Below, one piece after another: positions 1 through 5,747 of a DNA stretch of 14,074 bases. This DNA comes from Virgibacillus_O xinjiangensis (GTDB taxonomy: Bacteria > Bacillota > Bacilli > Bacillales > Amphibacillaceae). Where the stretch lies: assembly GCF_042643145.1 (NCBI RefSeq), contig NZ_JBHRSA010000007.1, positions 1 through 14,074 on the forward strand. Reading direction: 5' to 3'. The first letter of the stretch is position 1; each line of letters begins with the position of its first letter. Both the position numbers and the translations under genes were made by a program. The notes beneath the pieces are model-generated. The model saw only the letters and a list, made by a program, of their open reading frames with translations, was not told the origin of the DNA and ran no database searches.

Positions 1-1
1 T

Positions 2-67
2 GTAACCAAGAATTGATGTGATCCATTCTTTTTTTTACACTTTTACACAATTATACGGACTTAATCG
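2..67 (+). repeat. Left arm of a 66-bp perfect inverted repeat
   Basis: Every base from 2 to 67 equals the reverse complement of 14009-14074; this was compared base by base. Identity stops sharply at the inner edge, where the left continues TGAAATCGG and the right, read on the other strand, continues ATTTCGCGC. The arm holds an imperfect hairpin, a T8 tract, two TTTTACAC-like words and the inner end GGACTTAATCG. It encodes no convincing protein. It could be an end of a dispersed repeat or mobile element, or the place where an assembler stopped inside a multicopy repeat. Confidence 0.95.
8..36 (+). terminator. Terminator-like hairpin with T8 inside the left arm
   Basis: AAGAATTGAT (8-17) pairs with ATCCATTCTT (21-30) around a GTG loop with one T/C mismatch, and T8 follows at 29-36. 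Read rightward this has the shape of a weak, AT-rich intrinsic terminator. It would stop transcription entering the window from the left. The stem is poor in GC, so its strength is uncertain. Confidence 0.4.
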
Positions 68-70
68 TGA

Positions 71-250
71 AATCGGCAGGAGGCGCGCGGAATCGGCGGG
101 AGAGCTGGCATATCGGCAGGAAGTGCGCGGAATCGGCGGGAGAGCCGGAATATCAGCAGGAGGTGCGCGGAATCGGCGGGAGAGCGGGGATATCGGCAGG
201 AGGCGCGCGGAATTGGCGGGAGAGCTGGCATATCAGCAGGAAGTGCGCGG
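71..250. repeat. Left tandem array of 20-bp units (40-bp A/B dimers)
   Basis: Nine 20-bp units follow each other without gap from position 71. Type A (for example 111-130) reads TATCGGCAGGAAGTGCGCGG. Type B (for example 91-110) reads AATCGGCGGGAGAGCTGGCA. They alternate A-B-A-B, so the true period is 40 bp. The plus strand is very purine-rich. Units differ at only a few positions, mainly G/A in ATCRGC and in the last third. There are no unique spacers, so this is not a CRISPR array. Reading frames cross the array in more than one frame, but 20 is not a multiple of 3 and the resulting proteins look spurious. Confidence 0.93.
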
Positions 251-310
251 AATCGGCCGTAAACTTGCTATATTAGCAGTTCGCACAGAATCCGCTGCAC
301 GCCTAATGCG
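251..310. repeat. Decayed continuation of the left array
   Basis: In the same 20-bp register, three blocks still recall the unit. 251-270 begins AATCGGCCG, 271-290 begins TATTAGCAG, and 291-310 keeps only a TCCGC..GC pattern. Similarity to the consensus falls away from the arm toward the genes, as expected for an old array edge that is no longer homogenised. The last block is weak evidence. Confidence 0.5.
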
Positions 311-500
311 TCCACCCCACTCCAACTTAATCAAAAGATCCTGTCGATATTTCCCGGGAAATCAGGTGAATAAACCCAGCTCCTCTCCAAAATTTCCCAT
401 CCATTGACAGATTCCTTCAATCATGGCAAAGTTACTAAAGGTTTCCTTTTAAACAGCAATCAATTTCGTAAGCATATATTAATAGATAAGGTGGGTTACT
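311..500. other. Non-coding stretch between left array and ywzB
   Basis: I see no gene here. It contains a 14-bp palindrome at 349-362 (ATTTCCCGGGAAAT), which is within chance expectation for 14 kb, the candidate promoter at 404-432, and the Shine-Dalgarno of ywzB (AAGGTGGG, 488-495). No gene upstream of ywzB (in B. subtilis the atp operon side) is visible in the window. Confidence 0.6.
404..432 (+). promoter_or_regulatory. Candidate sigma-A promoter for ywzB-ywmB-murA
   Basis: A perfect -35 TTGACA (404-409) is followed after 17 bp by CAAAGT (427-432), which is directly preceded by TGG, an extended -10 TGn. The -10 hexamer matches TATAAT at only three positions, so the call rests on the -35, the spacing and the TGn. 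It lies about 70 bp upstream of ywzB with no competing gene between. Confidence 0.4.
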
Positions 501-731
501 ATGGCGGATATTGGCCAGCAGGCATTGATCAGTTTGATTTCACATATATTGTTTATATCTCTGACGTGGAAAGTAGTGGTATCGTTGAATTTTGATGCCA
601 TTCTTGTAAAGGGTAAGTCGACAGAGGGCAGGGTTCTGCTGCTGTTCCTTACGATTGTCATCGGTGCTGGGGTGAGCAGGTTCTTCCTTGAGATCTTGCA
701 GTGGTCCCAGGATTTGTTGTATCTCTTCTAA
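501..731 (+). CDS. ywzB: YwzB-like DUF1146 small membrane protein
   Basis: This 76-residue protein begins MADIGQQALISLISH and has two hydrophobic segments, roughly residues 8-30 and 46-65, separated by a short charged stretch (KGKSTEGR). Length, sequence character and position match the DUF1146 family (B. subtilis YwzB), which sits between the ATP synthase operon and ywmB-murAA. The start is supported by AAGGTGGG at 488-495. Its molecular function is not established; linkage to atp and murA genes only suggests a membrane or envelope role. A 103-bp leader separates it from ywmB. The assignment is from recalled family features and synteny, not a search. Confidence 0.85.
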   Translation: MADIGQQALISLISHILFISLTWKVVVSLNFDAILVKGKSTEGRVLLLFLTIVIGAGVSRFFLEILQWSQDLLYLF

Positions 732-775
732 TCTAGCAATCAATCGGATAAATGAGTAGATTACTGGTATGCAAC

Positions 776-828
776 ACTCCCCCGATGTCCATACTGCTGA
801 ATATAGCTGATTCGGACAGAGGGGGAGT
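776..828 (+). promoter_or_regulatory. Stem-loop that buries the ywmB ribosome binding site
   Basis: ACTCCCCC (776-783) is the exact complement of GGGGGAGT (821-828). After a 3x3 internal loop (GAT/AGA), GTCC (787-790) pairs with GGAC (814-817), leaving a 23-base loop. The 3' arm is the Shine-Dalgarno of ywmB, GGGGGAG at 821-827, seven bases before its ATG at 835. Folded mRNA would hide the site. This could tune ywmB translation or act as a thermosensor-like or protein-bound switch. No riboswitch class is recognised and there is no T tract, so it is not a terminator. Confidence 0.6.
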
Positions 829-834
829 ATTTTT

Positions 835-1548
835 ATGAAAAAAATGATGATGACCGGTGTTTTTCTCTTACTGATGATAAGTGGCACGACTGCCTACTCC
901 AGTGGGGATGCAGATGAATTGGTTGATATGGCTGGTGTCGTTGGAGAAGCAGGCCTTGAGGTTGCGGAGTGGCATTACATGGAAAGAGAAGAGATGGATC
1001 AAGAAAGTCTCTTGAATCTCGTGGAGGACTTGAAAAATAGTTATAAAGTCACTGTGGAAAGAAAGGAAAAGAGCGTAAAATATATATTCGTGGACATACG
1101 TAAAAACGGAACGATTACCGAATATTATACTGTAATCCTCCCTGAACAGGAGCATGCAGCAGGAGAATTCACTGCCGTTTTGGAAGGTTCTGGTTGGGGT
1201 AAGGATTTGGAAGAAGTGTATCAGTCAAAAAGGAAAAATGTGGCCGAAAAATTTACAAAAGCGTCACAAAGGTTTGCTTGGCTGAGTACTGTGGAGAGTG
1301 GTATAATGGACAGTGATAGTTTTTTACATATGCTCGAAAACGAACTTGATTTTCAACATGGTACGACCCAGTTCGACAATGTGGGAAATTCGAAGCATAA
1401 AAAGTTAGTATACGGGTATATACCACTATGGACACAGAAATTTACCTTCAACGAGGCGCCCAGGAATTTTCAAATGGCCGTAACGGATGAAGGCTCGGGG
1501 TCTGTCTCGTATACGTTAGGCACACCTATCTTGATACATGAATACTAA
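835..1548 (+). CDS. ywmB: YwmB family (DUF1779) secreted protein
   Basis: The 237-residue product starts MKKMMMTG followed by a hydrophobic core (about residues 7-18) and a plausible signal-peptidase site near residues 20-23, so it is probably exported. There is no lipobox cysteine. The rest is mixed alpha/beta, ends with the family-like GTPILIHEY tail, and matches YwmB in length (B. subtilis about 247 residues). YwmB proteins are known only as a TATA-binding-protein-like fold of unknown function, always near murA in Bacillales. The start has GGGGGAG seven bases upstream, inside a stem-loop. The gene is visibly more AT-rich than the dpp genes. The gap to murA is 35 bp, so they are probably co-transcribed. 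Confidence 0.82.
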   Translation: MKKMMMTGVFLLLMISGTTAYSSGDADELVDMAGVVGEAGLEVAEWHYMEREEMDQESLLNLVEDLKNSYKVTVERKEKSVKYIFVDIRKNGTITEYYTVILPEQEHAAGEFTAVLEGSGWGKDLEEVYQSKRKNVAEKFTKASQRFAWLSTVESGIMDSDSFLHMLENELDFQHGTTQFDNVGNSKHKKLVYGYIPLWTQKFTFNEAPRNFQMAVTDEGSGSVSYTLGTPILIHEY

Positions 1549-1583
1549 TAATAATGAAATCGTATTTGAAGGAGAATTTGAAT

Positions 1584-2906
1584 ATGGAAAAAATCATCGT
1601 AAGAGGTGGACACCGGTTAAACGGCGCCGTCAGAGTGGAAGGTGCCAAAAATGCAGTACTCCCTGTAATAGCAGCAAGCCTCAGCGCAAGTGAAGGAAAG
1701 AGCATCATCCGGGATGTTCCAGTCTTGGCTGATGTCTATACTATTAATGAAGTTCTGCGCAATATGAATGCCGATGTGAACTTTGAAAATAATATAGTGG
1801 AAGTGGATGCTTCCAGCAAACTTTCCACAGAAGCACCATTCGAGTATGTGCGCAAGATGCGGGCATCCGTGTTGGTGCTTGGTCCATTGCTTGCCAGATA
1901 CGGCCATGCGAAAGTGGCAATGCCTGGTGGCTGTGCCATTGGATCCCGTCCGATCGACCTGCATTTGAAAGGCTTTGAAGCGATGGGAGCCAAGGTCCAT
2001 GTCGGCAATGGCTTCGTGGAGGCGTACGTGAATGGGCGTTTGAAGGGTGCAAAGATCTACCTGGATATGCCGAGTGTCGGTGCTACAGAGAATATCATGA
2101 TGGCGGCTGCATTGGCAGAGGGCAAGACAGTTCTTGAAAACTGTGCCAAAGAGCCGGAAATTGTAGATCTCGCCAACTACCTGAACAAAATGGGTGCTGA
2201 TATTGTTGGTGCAGGTACCGAAACCATTCGAATCAATGGGGTCGAAAAACTGCATGGAACAGAGCATAACATTATTCCCGACCGGATTGAAGCAGGCACA
2301 TTCATGGTAGCAGCTGCGGCCACTGGCGGAAATGTTCTGATTGAAAATGCTGAAAGTGAGCATCTTCGCTCCGTCATTTCCAAACTTGAAGAAATGAACG
2401 TGACAGTGAAGGAAGAGGGCGAAGGAATCCGCGTCATCGGGCCGGAAGTCCTCAAATCAACCGACATTAAAACACTCCCCCATCCTGGCTTCCCTACGGA
2501 TATGCAGTCCCAGATGATGGCTTTGATGCTGCAAGCCCAAGGTACGAGTATGATTACCGAGACGGTTTTCGAGAACCGGTTCATGCATGTGGAAGAGTTC
2601 CGTCGGATGAATGCAAAGATGAAAATTGAAGGAAGAAGTGTCATCATTGAGGGAGGCAGCAAACTGCAAGGTGCCGAAGTGGCAGCTACGGATCTCCGTG
2701 CTGCAGCAGCACTGATTGTAGCAGGTCTCAACTCAGATGGCTATACGCGTGTCACCCATCTTCATCATCTCGACCGTGGATATGTGAATCTGACCGGGAA
2801 ACTGTCTGCATTGGGCGCAGACATTGAACGTTTGGATGAAGAAGGAAACGCAGTCGAATCTTTTGTACAAGTAGACCTGACAAATGACGAAGCAGTCGCG
2901 AAATAA
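1584..2906 (+). CDS. murA: UDP-N-acetylglucosamine 1-carboxyvinyltransferase MurA (MurAA type)
   Basis: MurA transfers enolpyruvate from PEP to UDP-GlcNAc, the first committed cytoplasmic step of peptidoglycan synthesis. The 440-residue product has the family hallmarks: K22-N23 in GAKNAVLP, the PEP-binding loop PGGCAIGSRP with catalytic Cys117 (same number as in B. subtilis), Asp306 in FPTDMQ and Arg372 in DLRAAAAL. Cys rather than Asp at 117 predicts fosfomycin sensitivity of this enzyme. I chose the ATG at 1584 because AAGGAG lies at 1569-1574; an upstream ATG at 1554 would add ten residues with no family match. Position behind ywzB-ywmB identifies it as the MurAA paralogue. A terminator follows directly. 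The tail (EEGNAVESF onward) is somewhat long. Confidence 0.96.
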   Translation: MEKIIVRGGHRLNGAVRVEGAKNAVLPVIAASLSASEGKSIIRDVPVLADVYTINEVLRNMNADVNFENNIVEVDASSKLSTEAPFEYVRKMRASVLVLGPLLARYGHAKVAMPGGCAIGSRPIDLHLKGFEAMGAKVHVGNGFVEAYVNGRLKGAKIYLDMPSVGATENIMMAAALAEGKTVLENCAKEPEIVDLANYLNKMGADIVGAGTETIRINGVEKLHGTEHNIIPDRIEAGTFMVAAAATGGNVLIENAESEHLRSVISKLEEMNVTVKEEGEGIRVIGPEVLKSTDIKTLPHPGFPTDMQSQMMALMLQAQGTSMITETVFENRFMHVEEFRRMNAKMKIEGRSVIIEGGSKLQGAEVAATDLRAAAALIVAGLNSDGYTRVTHLHHLDRGYVNLTGKLSALGADIERLDEEGNAVESFVQVDLTNDEAVAK

Positions 2907-2928
2907 TCCTAACTTAGAATAGAGCAAC

Positions 2929-2964
2929 AGGCAGATGGTCCAAATGGATCATCTGTCTTTTTTT
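2929..2964 (+). terminator. Intrinsic terminator after murA
   Basis: AGGCAGATGGTCC (2929-2941) pairs with GGATCATCTGTCT (2946-2958) around an AAAT loop, giving 13 pairs including two G-T wobbles, and runs into T7 at 2958-2964. It starts 22 bases after the murA stop and separates the murA unit from the dpp cluster. Confidence 0.9.
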
Positions 2965-2998
2965 ATGGAAAATATAAGATGTCAATAAACCTCACATG

Positions 2999-3012
2999 TG
3001 AAAACGATTGCA
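2999..3012 (+). promoter_or_regulatory. cre-like site (CcpA operator) upstream of dppA
   Basis: TGAAAACGATTGCA matches the Bacillus catabolite-responsive consensus TGWAANCGNTNWCA at every position but one (G where W is expected at position 12). It lies about 107 bp before the dppA start and some 29 bp upstream of the candidate -35. Inference: carbon-catabolite control of peptide uptake. The distance fits upstream regulation rather than simple -10 overlap unless another promoter is used. Confidence 0.6.
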
Positions 3013-3040
3013 GTTAACTCAATAGAATTAATGTAAAGAA

Positions 3041-3069
3041 TTGTCTTTATATTTTACTGCCCATATGGT
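3041..3069 (+). promoter_or_regulatory. Candidate sigma-A promoter for the dpp cluster
   Basis: TTGTCT (3041-3046), a 17-bp AT-rich spacer and TATGGT (3064-3069) each match four of six consensus bases. They leave about a 45-base leader before dppA. The region after the murA terminator is AT-rich, so other choices are possible, for example TTGCAG at 3008 overlapping the cre. Confidence 0.35.
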
Positions 3070-3118
3070 ACTATTAAAAAAAGTTATCAACGACAAAAGA
3101 AGGAAGGGAGTGTACTTC

Positions 3119-3943
3119 ATGAAGCTCTATATATCCGCGGATATGGAAGGAATTACAGGACTTCCGGACCATACATATGTCGATTCCAGTAAACATAACT
3201 ATGAGCGCGGCCGCCGGATTATGACCGAAGAAGTAAATTATGTGCTGAATGCGGCCTATCAATCGGGCTGTACGGATATCCTGGTCAATGACAGCCATTC
3301 CAAAATGAATAATATCCTGATCGACCAACTGCATCCGGAAGCAGCGTTGATCACGGGTGATGCCAAACCTTTCTCCATGATGCAGGGACTTGATGCCAGC
3401 TTTGATGGCATATTTTTCATTGGCTATCATGCACGAGCTGGCCAGTTTGGCGTCATGTCCCATGCGATGGTGCATGCCGTCCGAAATTTTTCCATCAATG
3501 ATGAGCCGATGGGAGAAATGGGGCTGAATGCCTATCTTGCCGGCTATTATGGGGTGCCGGTACTGATGGTGTCAGGGGATGACCAGGCGGCCGCAGAAGC
3601 GGAGGAGCTCATTCCGGGAATCAAGACTGCTGCCGTGAAGCAGACTATTTCCCGCTCCGCAGTGAAAAGCCTGACACCGAAGAAAGCGGGAGAACTGTTG
3701 CAGGAAAGGGTCCAGACGGCATTGGAAAACAGGGAGAAGGCCAAGCCATTGGTACCACCGGAGCGGCCGGTGTTGAAAATCGAATTCACGAACCATGGAC
3801 AGGCAGAGTGGGCCAACTTGATGCCTGGCACTTCCATCCTACCAGGGACGACCATCGTTGTTTACCAAGCAAAAGACATCTTGGAAGCATACCAAGCCAT
3901 GCTGGTCATGGTGGAACTTGCCATCAACACCACTTTCACCTGA
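3119..3943 (+). CDS. dppA: D-aminopeptidase DppA (peptidase family M55)
   Basis: DppA is a cytosolic, self-compartmentalising zinc D-aminopeptidase that cleaves short peptides with N-terminal D-residues such as D-Ala-D-Ala. The 274-residue product has the length of the B. subtilis enzyme and the ligands in identical numbering: D8 and E10 in SADMEG, H60 in NDSHSK, H104 in GYHARA, H115 in MSHAM and E133 in MGEMGLNAY. The ATG at 3119 is preceded by AAGGAAGGGAG (3100-3110) and begins MKLYISADMEG like the family; an earlier in-frame ATG at 3041 would add 26 unrelated residues. It is the first gene of the cluster, behind a cre-like site, and 21 bp before the serine hydrolase gene. Confidence 0.96.
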   Translation: MKLYISADMEGITGLPDHTYVDSSKHNYERGRRIMTEEVNYVLNAAYQSGCTDILVNDSHSKMNNILIDQLHPEAALITGDAKPFSMMQGLDASFDGIFFIGYHARAGQFGVMSHAMVHAVRNFSINDEPMGEMGLNAYLAGYYGVPVLMVSGDDQAAAEAEELIPGIKTAAVKQTISRSAVKSLTPKKAGELLQERVQTALENREKAKPLVPPERPVLKIEFTNHGQAEWANLMPGTSILPGTTIVVYQAKDILEAYQAMLVMVELAINTTFT

Positions 3944-3964
3944 CAGCAGAAGGGGTGTGGGTAG

Positions 3965-4774
3965 ATGGAAGAGTTGGGCAGAAGCATCGAGTCGATCATA
4001 TCCCGGGTTGGTGGCACATGGGCAGTGGTGCTGGAAGACCTGAATGACGGGAAACAGTGGAAACTGAGGCCGATGGAACCAATGTATGCTGCCAGCATCA
4101 TCAAAGTTCCGATCATGGCTGCTGTCTTCCAAGGGCTTGAGAATGGGGACATCAAGCAGGAAGATATGCGGAAGTTAAAGAGCGAAGATCAGGTGGGCGG
4201 CTGTGGGGTGTTGCAGCATATGACACCAGGTATCTCTCTTCCTGTCTATGATTTGATTACCTTGATGATCATCCAAAGTGATAACACGGCAGCAAATATG
4301 CTGATAGATTGGATCGGGGCAGACCAAATCTATCAGATGATCAATGATATCGGGATGGAAGGAAGCATGTTCCATCACAAATTGATGACACCACCGGCCG
4401 AGTGTCGGCTGGAAAACACGATTACCGCCAATGACATGAACAATCTATGGAGGAAATTGGCGGTGGGAGAGGTTGTCTCCAAGCATGCAAGCAGAGAAAT
4501 GGTGGACATCCTGAAAAAACAGCAGCTTCGCCATTACTTGGCTGGGAAGCTGCCGATACAAGAAGACCCTTTGCTTGAAGAGGGAGAGGCATGGGAGCTG
4601 GCAGATAAAACAGGGGAAAATATAGGGATAAGACATAACGCAGGCATTCTATATGTAGAGAAGCGTACGATGCTGGCAACCGTGCTTTCAAAAGGAGTGA
4701 ATGAGCGGGCATCACTGCAGGCGCTTCAGGAAATAGGATGGGAGATTTATAGTTTCATGAAAAAACAGACATAA
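3965..4774 (+). CDS. Cytosolic class A beta-lactamase-fold serine hydrolase
   Basis: The 269 residues carry the penicillin-recognising enzyme motifs in order: S44-I-I-K47 (SxxK nucleophile and base), S105-D-N107 (SDN) and K215-T-G217 (KTG). A region AECRLENTIT (145-154) may align with the omega loop, with E146 in the Glu166 place but Glu150 where Asn170 is usual. The N-terminus (MEELGRSIESIISR) is polar. The codon directly before the ATG is an in-frame TAG (3962-3964), so no hidden signal peptide is possible. The Shine-Dalgarno AGAAGGGG lies at 3948-3955. The protein should stay in the cytosol, unlike true beta-lactamases. B. subtilis has no gene between dppA and dppB. Inference: it acts on imported D-Ala-containing wall peptides (DD- or LD-peptidase or esterase) rather than giving antibiotic resistance. 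Fold is sure; substrate unknown. Confidence 0.85.
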   Translation: MEELGRSIESIISRVGGTWAVVLEDLNDGKQWKLRPMEPMYAASIIKVPIMAAVFQGLENGDIKQEDMRKLKSEDQVGGCGVLQHMTPGISLPVYDLITLMIIQSDNTAANMLIDWIGADQIYQMINDIGMEGSMFHHKLMTPPAECRLENTITANDMNNLWRKLAVGEVVSKHASREMVDILKKQQLRHYLAGKLPIQEDPLLEEGEAWELADKTGENIGIRHNAGILYVEKRTMLATVLSKGVNERASLQALQEIGWEIYSFMKKQT

Positions 4775-4798
4775 GCAGCAGGTCCTGCACCAGGCTGC

Positions 4799-4816
4799 AT
4801 GGGGGTGGAGAAATTG
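4799..4816 (+). promoter_or_regulatory. Ribosome binding site that decides a TTG start for dppB
   Basis: GGGGGTGGAG follows directly after an in-frame ATG at 4799 and resembles the anti-SD target GGAGGTG; its GGGGGTG part ends about seven bases before TTG at 4814. Nothing comparable precedes the ATG at 4799. Starting at 4814 also gives the family N-terminus (xRYIxKR) without extra residues. Confidence 0.6.
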
Positions 4817-5746
4817 CTTCGTTACATAGGAAAACGATTGCTCATCATGGCCATCACATTGTGGATCATCATAACCCTGACTTTTGTGCTGATGGTCAGC
4901 ATACCGGGCTCACCGCTCAACGCAGAGCGCTCATCGAATGAGCAGGTCCAGGCGAACCTGGAAGCCCACTACAACTTGGACGAACCTTATCTAGTCCAGT
5001 ACGGGTTATATTTGAAGTCGATCGTCACCTTTGATTTCGGCCCTTCCATCAAACAGCCGGATCAGACGGTGGGTGATCTGCTCGGCCAGGGATTCCCGAT
5101 ATCTTTTGAACTGGGGATCATCACTATTGTGGTGGCTGTCATATCCGGTATCATCCTTGGTATCTTTGCCGCATTACAACATAACGGAATTATCGATTAC
5201 CTTTCCATGGGGCTGGCCGTCCTTGGGATTTCGATTCCGAACTTCATTTTGGCGACCTTGCTGATCCAGCAGCTTGCGGTGAATGTGGAAATTTTCCCGG
5301 TGGCTACCTGGTCGAGCCCGAAACATATGGTGCTTCCGGTACTGGCCTTGGCCACCGGGCCGATGGCGATCATAGCGAGACTTACCCGGTCGACGATGCT
5401 GGAAGTGCTGACACAGGATTATATCAAAATGGCCCGGGCCAAGGGGCTGTCACCGTGGAAGATTACCATCAAACATGCCTTGAGGAATGCGCTGATGCCG
5501 GTGGTGACCATCATGGGCACCCTGCTTGCCGGCATTCTGACCGGCACGTTTGTCATCGAGGAAATCTTTGCGATTCCAGGGATGGGCAAGTACTTTGTGG
5601 AAAGTATCAACCAGCGGGACTATCCGGTCATCATGGGGACGACTGTATTCTATAGTGCCTTCCTGATCATCATGCTGTTTCTGGTCGATATTGCGTACGG
5701 CATCCTCGATCCCCGGATCAAGATGAATAAAAAGGGAGGGGAGTAG
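4814..5746 (+). CDS. dppB: Dipeptide/murein-peptide ABC transporter permease DppB
   Basis: This is one of the two membrane subunits that form the channel of the peptide importer with DppC. With the TTG start it has 310 residues (B. subtilis DppB about 308). The first membrane helix is at residues 9-29, a periplasm-side loop carries PGSPLNAER, and five further helices follow. The cytoplasmic EAA coupling loop lies at 201-230 (QDYIKMARAKGLSP..HALRNALMP), and the C-terminus has the typical GILDPRIK. An ATG at 4799 in frame would add five residues but lacks a ribosome site. It lies 39 bp after the hydrolase gene and only one base before dppC, so translation of the two permeases is probably coupled. 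Confidence 0.95.
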   Translation: MLRYIGKRLLIMAITLWIIITLTFVLMVSIPGSPLNAERSSNEQVQANLEAHYNLDEPYLVQYGLYLKSIVTFDFGPSIKQPDQTVGDLLGQGFPISFELGIITIVVAVISGIILGIFAALQHNGIIDYLSMGLAVLGISIPNFILATLLIQQLAVNVEIFPVATWSSPKHMVLPVLALATGPMAIIARLTRSTMLEVLTQDYIKMARAKGLSPWKITIKHALRNALMPVVTIMGTLLAGILTGTFVIEEIFAIPGMGKYFVESINQRDYPVIMGTTVFYSAFLIIMLFLVDIAYGILDPRIKMNKKGGE

Positions 5747-5747
5747 C

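Noticed and set aside
349..362. Perfect 14-bp palindrome ATTTCCCGGGAAAT as an operator
   Set aside because: About one such palindrome is expected by chance in 14 kb, and it is not placed at a promoter.
18..407. Repetitive reading frames over the left array (18-407 and 67-276)
   Set aside because: Two overlapping frames are open at once, the 20-bp unit is not a multiple of 3, no convincing ribosome site fits, and codons simply follow the DNA repeat. These look like by-products of a purine-rich repeat with few stop codons.
404..595. 63-residue reading frame on plus overlapping ywzB
   Set aside because: It starts inside the candidate -35, overlaps ywzB in another frame, and resembles no family known to me.
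1554..1583. Upstream ATG of murA at 1554
   Set aside because: It would add MKSYLKENLN, which MurA proteins do not have, while the ATG at 1584 has AAGGAG at the right distance.
1617..2363. Long antisense frames opposite murA, dppC/dppD and dppE
   Set aside because: They are shadows of well-supported genes, rich in Cys, His and Trp in non-protein-like runs, without ribosome sites.
2961..2976. CodY box in front of dppA (around TGGAAAATAT)
   Set aside because: Only about nine of fifteen consensus bases fit AATTTTCWGAAAATT in an AT-rich region; too weak to call.
3041..3118. Upstream ATG of dppA at 3041
   Set aside because: It would add 26 residues absent from DppA and would lie within the candidate promoter region; ATG 3119 has a good ribosome site.
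3965..4774. Calling the serine hydrolase an antibiotic-resistance beta-lactamase
   Set aside because: No export signal is possible because of the in-frame TAG before the ATG, and the operon context is wall-peptide recycling; a periplasmic or secreted beta-lactamase role is unlikely.
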